DNA of 64,000 bases. Source: Bactrocera neohumeralis. Its lineage: Eukaryota > Arthropoda > Insecta > Diptera > Tephritidae. Each line of letters begins with the position of its first letter. Position 1 is the first letter of the stretch. The notes beneath the pieces were generated by a model. That model did no database searches and was not told the origin of the DNA. It was given only the letters and a program-made list of their open reading frames with translations. A program made the position numbers and the translations under genes. The stretch is taken from positions 48,678,264-48,742,263 of the forward strand of contig NC_065923.1 in assembly GCF_024586455.1 (NCBI RefSeq). The letters run 5' to 3'. Positions 58,846 to 64,000 of the stretch are shown in pieces.

Positions 58846-60282
58846 TCAAACAGTACTCTTCGACACGAACTCGCGCAAAATGTCGCATGCCATCTCAATA
58901 TTGTTGCGAGAAATGCCCAGCGCTGTAATAGCGTTTTCTTTGGTATAGCCCTCCTTCACAAGCCGTGCAATGTATTCAAGATTGATATTTTCATATGGTA
59001 CATTGCAGTCTTTTTGATTGATCGCTACATTCTCGTATAGAAGCGGCTGTTGTTGTAGTTGCTGTAGTGATTGCGTGGCTTGCTGCTGACTTCGCTGCGA
59101 TGCCACCGTTGACGCAGTTACTACTGAGCCTCCCGTGGTTGCGGCAGATGCCATTGCCAGTGGTTGTGTTGATGAAGTCGCATTGCATATTTGTGTGTAA
59201 TGCGGAGTGCACGCCATGGGGTTAATAGCAGTTACTGGTGGCAGCTTTACGGTTGTTGGTTCCAAAATGCGAGCTGATACTGCCAATCGTGCTTCCAAGG
59301 GCCGAGTGTCAATTACACCCATAATCGTTTCGGCCGGTCCGACTATGTCATCGTCGAGTATTGAGCGTGTAGGCGTAGAAGCAGGTCCAGAACCCGCTGT
59401 TGACTGTGTTGTCAGTGAATGAGGAGTGGAAGTCGTCGATGTGGTCACGCTGATCTGTTGTGCTCGCAAATCTTCAACAATACTGTCTACCAACATCAAG
59501 TTGCCATGTGGAGGTATCGGTGGAGCTGTTGTTTGCGGTGGCGCAGCAGCTCCTTCTGTATTCGTCGCTAAGCTATCTGAAGGAGTTCCTCCACCCATTG
59601 CAGTTTGCCCTTTATGTTTCACGGTTGCTGTCTCACATGATTTAGCTATAACTGGAGTTACAGTACAACTTGTAGCTATAATTGTTGTGGCACTATTCTC
59701 AACACCAGGCGATGCCTTTCGCGGCGGCAACGGAGGGGCAACATGACGTGGTGTAGCTGTGTGCTGCTGTTGTGTATTTGCTTGCAAAGGATCTTGTAGG
59801 CCTTGTAGTATGGCATACGAGGAATTGTCGTTATGTTCGGATTTGCTGGTCGCCATTCTCGTCACATAATTACTGTTGGGATTACTGCCGTTCGAGGCTG
59901 AGGTAGCTCCCATAAGAGGCGCGCTCATCCGATGTGTCGATTTTTGCGCAGCACTCGCTACATTTGTACTACTACTTCCGCCATTGGCGGCATGTATAGG
60001 CGGTGCAGTGGGCGTGGGCTGTGGTGAAAGTACTGCGTTAGCTATAGCCGATGCGTTAGCAGCCACGATGTAGTTGCTGCCGCCAGAGCTCACCAATGTA
60101 AGATTCGGTATGTGGCCTGCATATAAGTCGTTCTGTACTGCAAGTAAGCTAGGAGTAGTGCTTCGGCGAGCGAAACGTGGAGACGTATGCGGGCTCTGCT
60201 TGTCCGTGGCAGGTGTGGTTGTGGTCATACTGTTGCTTAATGCATGAAGCGATGAGGTGGCAATGTTGAAATCAGCGCCATC
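58846..60282 (-). CDS. Cbl: Cbl E3 ubiquitin ligase, C-terminal coding exon (long-isoform tail with UBA), partial gene
   Basis: A single open exon of 478 codons ends at 58846. It opens at a TAG acceptor just above 60282 and reads DGADFNIATSSL before the first internal Met at 60228, so that Met is not the true start. The tail is Ser/Thr/Ala/Pro-rich with polyQ stretches. It carries the SH3-type motif APPLPPRK (a PxxxPR core of the kind bound by CIN85/CD2AP), then two Grb2-SH2-type sites YENV and YENI. The last 45 or so residues form a UBA domain (LEYIARLVKEGY, then ALGISRNNIEMACDIL). Cbl ubiquitinates activated receptor tyrosine kinases such as EGFR. Drosophila makes a short isoform lacking this tail and a long one with it, so this exon should be long-isoform specific. 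TKB, linker and RING exons are not in the window and should lie to the right. Confidence 0.93.
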   Translation of the reverse strand, partial: DGADFNIATSSLHALSNSMTTTTPATDKQSPHTSPRFARRSTTPSLLAVQNDLYAGHIPNLTLVSSGGSNYIVAANASAIANAVLSPQPTPTAPPIHAANGGSSSTNVASAAQKSTHRMSAPLMGATSASNGSNPNSNYVTRMATSKSEHNDNSSYAILQGLQDPLQANTQQQHTATPRHVAPPLPPRKASPGVENSATTIIATSCTVTPVIAKSCETATVKHKGQTAMGGGTPSDSLATNTEGAAAPPQTTAPPIPPHGNLMLVDSIVEDLRAQQISVTTSTTSTPHSLTTQSTAGSGPASTPTRSILDDDIVGPAETIMGVIDTRPLEARLAVSARILEPTTVKLPPVTAINPMACTPHYTQICNATSSTQPLAMASAATTGGSVVTASTVASQRSQQQATQSLQQLQQQPLLYENVAINQKDCNVPYENINLEYIARLVKEGYTKENAITALGISRNNIEMACDILREFVSKSTV

Positions 60283-63200
60283 CTATGATGTATTACGAAA
60301 AAAGTGGACAGACACCAACGAAGAGAGGTAATCAAATTGGGGAGAGAAAAAATTGGGTGATGCATTCAAAATATTCAATATTTAAGTTGTGTTTTTTGCG
60401 TAACCGCGCTTTATAATGATTTTGACTTTGGAGTTTAAGGGTAGGCGTTGCGTCGCATGCTGGGGAATATGGTTGAAATTTAACAAATATAACATAAGTA
60501 ATCAACGATTAAACAAGAATAGAATTAGCAAGGCACGAGCAAGCGACAGAATTTCAAAAATTAACGAAATCCTATTTTAAAAATGTAACAGTAAATAAAC
60601 CGAAAAACTAAGCAGCATGCCACAATAACACAGATAGTATATTACATAAATATTTCCGTATTTATGGAGCCCGGCATGCTGAACTAGAAGGCGGCGGCAA
60701 ATATTTCTAAGTATAAGAAATGTTTGGATCAATTTAGTTGAGCGTTATCTTGATGTTTGCTGTTTTATTGAGGTACATATATTGAAGTGTTGAGCAGTAT
60801 TTATGATTACTTACAAAAATGAAAACTACTGCAATTATTAAAAACATTTTAAAGATTTTTCTGCAATATAGAAAACACCTGTTTGCATTTTTGAGTTTGG
60901 GAAAGAGAAAATAGGTTAAAACTCAACTCGTCTAGTTAATAAAAAAAAATGGGAAACGCTTGACACTAGTAAGAAATTTACCTATGCTATATTTTTATAG
61001 ATTTTATCGACAATAAATTTGTTGCCAAGGCGAATCGTTTCTTTATTGTTCGAAGTTATTATTATTGCTTTTTGAAAACTTTAGGTATACCATTGGATTA
61101 AATACCTGGCGGTCTGACTTTTCACTATTATTTTATTGGAAAAGACGATTAAAAAATTAAATAGGAGAGTAAACAATAACAGATAATAACATATGTAAAA
61201 AACACGGGTTTTACTGACATTTATTGTACAAAAACTCTAAAATATCTAAACCAATACATATAAACATGCAGAAAACCAAGCGAAAATCACGACAAAAACA
61301 AAAGGTTGAAAAAACTTTGAACGTCATTTAAATTTATTCGCATTATATTTTGTGTACGTTTTACTAGAACAAAGTCCTTAAAAAATAATTATTATCGCTT
61401 CAATACAGTTAAATAAAATAATTCTAATAAATTTGCCTTTATTATTTTTTTACTTCGACAAAATATACAATTACTGCACTTTTCTCTATATAAATATATT
61501 TAGTTGTCGTATATAAGGAAATTTTAGCCTTACTTAAGTAAATAAAAATTACTAATTATTTTTTGATCGATTATGTGCAAATTATTGCAATTAAAAGTTC
61601 AAAAGTCATAAAAATACAAATATTTTACAACAAATGTAATATGTAGTAATTAGTTAGCCTTTGGTTTAGGCAAATTAACACAATTAGAAAAATTTATACA
61701 CATATACATATGTACATACACCCACTGGCACTGCCTCCACAGCTGAAAGCTTTTTGCGAAACTTTGAAATATGGTTCAAGCAAGAAAACATGGTAATTAT
61801 ATGTATATATTTAATTAATATCTGAAGATTTGAATGAATTTACATTTATGCACAGACATCGCCAAATTTTAATTTGTGCAAAATAAGCAAAATAAATTAA
61901 ATGAATTACATGTATGTACATATTGAAAGACATTTATTTTAAGTTAAATATATAAGTTAAGTTTATTTTGTATTAGTGCAACACTGGTTGGCGATGGCAT
62001 TCAAAAACACACCACGAAAAACACGACAAAGGTTGTCAGACATAAAAAAATACTTCATAAAATCACTAGTGGAAGAAAAATTAATTTGTGTTGTTTTTAA
62101 CATTAGAAACGTTAGCTCCATAATATCAAAACTGGGACCTAAACTCCGTGGAGCGTACCTGATGTATATATATATATAAAATTGTGTATTAATATTTCTT
62201 AACACCCTTAATATTACCACATATCATTCAATTAGAGTGGAAACGCATATATCAATAAAAAAGGAACTAAAAACATAAAAACTATCTGCTTTTTCACAAA
62301 TGAAGTGGGAAAATTAATTTATTTTATTTTGGTTAAATGACTTTTTAGACATATTGTATTGCTATTTGCGTAGTAAATTTCATTATTCTTAATTATCTAA
62401 ACATTTTCGCATGCGAAAAGAATTTTACTATTGTACTTGACTGCGATCCACTCTAACCTATTCTATGACAACTTTTATTCATCATAAAAATAAATATATA
62501 TAAAATGAATTAACAGTCTTATTAGTTTTTTTAATGTTATAATGCTTGTATAACAGCATTCACCAAATATCCACCAAGTTGTGCACGCCCAGCAAACACA
62601 GTGTCAAACGCTATAGGTTTTTGATTATTATATTAGATAACTGTAGTTTTCAAACCATATTATGTATAATTGAAAGGAACAGTAAAAAAAAGAAAAAAAC
62701 AACAATATTGGTAACTGATTTTAATTGGATCTGGATAAAATGTATGCATAGAAATTAGAATCGCAGTAGAGGGTTATATTAGAATCCGATTGGAAAACTC
62801 AAATTGGACCGGTTTTTAGATGTTTCTCAAGTGTTTATACCAAATTAGTGTGTTTAAAAAGATACTAGTTATCTAATAGCTCACCAGTGGATAACTATAT
62901 TTTGTGTTTGCTGGGTTGTTTATTTGCTTAATACTGCCAAAAGCATATATGAATATGTAGATACGCGATATTCATGCAAATAAAAATATGTATATAAACA
63001 TATACATATATACTTGTGCATGAATATCAGTTCTACTATTCCAAATGAAATAATAGATTTTCTAAACAATGTCTATTAGAACTGATAACTTTAGTTAAAA
63101 TGAGTGCAAAAATCATAGATTTTTTTATAAACATAGTTGATCAAAGGCAGCAATGTTCCATATTATGCAACAAGTATATAAAACAACAATATTGTAAACA

Positions 63201-64000
63201 ATTTACAGGTAAAGAGACATTAGACATAAAGTTATAATAAATAAAATAAAATATGTCATTGCAAAAAATGGTAAATGAATAATAAGCAGGAAGGAAGCAA
63301 CCTTTCATGCAACTTTGCGTGGAATAAGTATTTACATAACATATTTACGGTTCCTATGTTCAAAAGTTTATATGAATGCAGATTTGTATACAATATTTGT
63401 CCGATTCTAATTTATTGTGTAACGTAAATTTATTACTACTTATTTATCTTTGGAGTTTTTTTCGTAAAAAAATACAACTACATACATAAAACTAAATACA
63501 AAGCAAATTACACGATTTTCTGTTTTGTTATAATGTAAAACAATATAGTTTTTTATAGTGAGCAACAGCTGTGTTTTTATAATTTGAGACAATTATGCAA
63601 GGTATAAATAATTAAGTAAACAAACTCAAGACGAATTTTGCATTGTAAGTGCTGAAATGCTGTATTTATACTTTTTTTTATCAAATTTGATTTAAAAAAA
63701 CTTCAAAATTACAAATTATTTGCTGATCTTTATGACTTCTTCATGTAAAAAAGGCCATTCACAGACGAATTCGTTCGACGATTGTATTCGTTTCGACGAA
63801 ATTTTCGAACGTAGTGTTCGTGTCCACATTTCGTGTTCGACATTTTGTTCGCGAAAGATAGCAGCGTTTCTATCTTGGCTGTGCTCGTGCGAACACGATT
63901 TACAGTGAATGGCAATGTTCACACGACACTATTTGTGAAACATTTTTTTAGCGTACACATTTGTCAAGATGTCTAAGCAATTTCTGCTGGAAGTTATGAG
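60283..64000 (-). other. Presumed Cbl intron, AT-rich, no coding exon seen
   Basis: Upstream (in gene sense) of the Cbl tail exon. I find no reading frame resembling the TKB domain or RING finger. ATATGTA-type simple repeats and A/T runs are frequent. The last 280 bp (63720-64000) change character, being rich in TTCG/CGAA, and may be the edge of a mobile element. That this is one intron is inferred from the acceptor at 60282 and the missing N-terminal domains. Confidence 0.55.
63720..64000. other. TTCG/CGAA-rich segment at the window edge, possible start of a mobile element or gene
   Basis: The base composition departs sharply from the surrounding AT-rich intron, with many TTCG and CGAA tetramers (for example GACGAATTCGTTCGACG). 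A frame opening MSKQFLLEVM at 63969 is still open at the edge. Too short to identify. Confidence 0.25.

Noticed and set aside
59426..59746. Plus-strand open frames opposite the Cbl exon (also 59207-59422 and 59876-60073)
   Set aside because: Antisense shadows of the Cbl tail; low-complexity codon mirror with no domain, while the minus-strand frame has a UBA and SH3/SH2 motifs.
1..64000. tRNA, rRNA, CRISPR or bacterial-type operon
   Set aside because: None of the cloverleaf, repeat-spacer or Shine-Dalgarno-linked gene patterns were seen; the window is plainly intron-containing insect DNA.

Overview
The window is eukaryotic and looks like a higher dipteran, most likely a tephritid fruit fly. 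The evidence is fly-type short introns (56-208 nt), an AT-rich background full of ATATGTATG-type simple repeats, proteins that read almost like Drosophila (Arp3, Syntaxin 7, the Cbl C-terminus), and dense mariner, piggyBac, Jockey and RTE-type debris. The species assignment is inference. I saw no tRNA, rRNA, CRISPR array or prokaryotic feature. Repeat family names (RTE-like, LOA-like, Transib-like and so on) rest on motif recognition, not on a database search. || Layout. 1-35 kb is a repeat graveyard with no host gene I can support. It holds about nine pieces of one RTE-like non-LTR family on both strands, three mariners of different subfamilies (one nearly intact at 20.9-22.2 kb), Tc1/mariner-type remnants, and Jockey-like fragments at 29.6-30.5 and 32.2-33.9 kb, separated by AT-rich sequence. 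35-41 kb is the host-gene core: Syntaxin 7 on the minus strand (35081-37194, six coding exons, 291 aa) and Arp3 on the plus strand (38265-40291, eight coding exons, 418 aa). They are complete and lie head to head across a 1.07 kb shared promoter interval. 42-54 kb is a second repeat cluster: a piggyBac remnant split by a LOA-like retrotransposon, an internally deleted Tc1/mariner-type element, a RAG1/Transib-like transposase relic broken by two later insertions, and dispersed non-coding repeats. 54-58.8 kb is AT-rich with no gene seen. 58.8-60.3 kb is the last coding exon of Cbl (minus strand; proline-rich tail plus UBA domain). The rest to 64 kb appears to be Cbl intron, and the TKB and RING exons must lie beyond the right edge. 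|| How it fits together. The three host genes act in neighbouring processes (endosomal fusion, branched actin, receptor ubiquitination), but I see no operon-like relation; they are ordinary neighbours. From memory, Drosophila Arp3 (Arp66B) and Cbl lie near cytological 66B-66C, so the neighbourhood may be conserved. The transposon layers can be ordered in time from nested insertions with readable target-site duplications. In three cases, conceptually removing the insertion and one duplicate copy restores the host element's reading frame. The most interesting items are the Transib/RAG1-like relic at about 46.9-50.7 kb, the 932-bp long-armed foldback inside it, and a GC-AG intron in Arp3.
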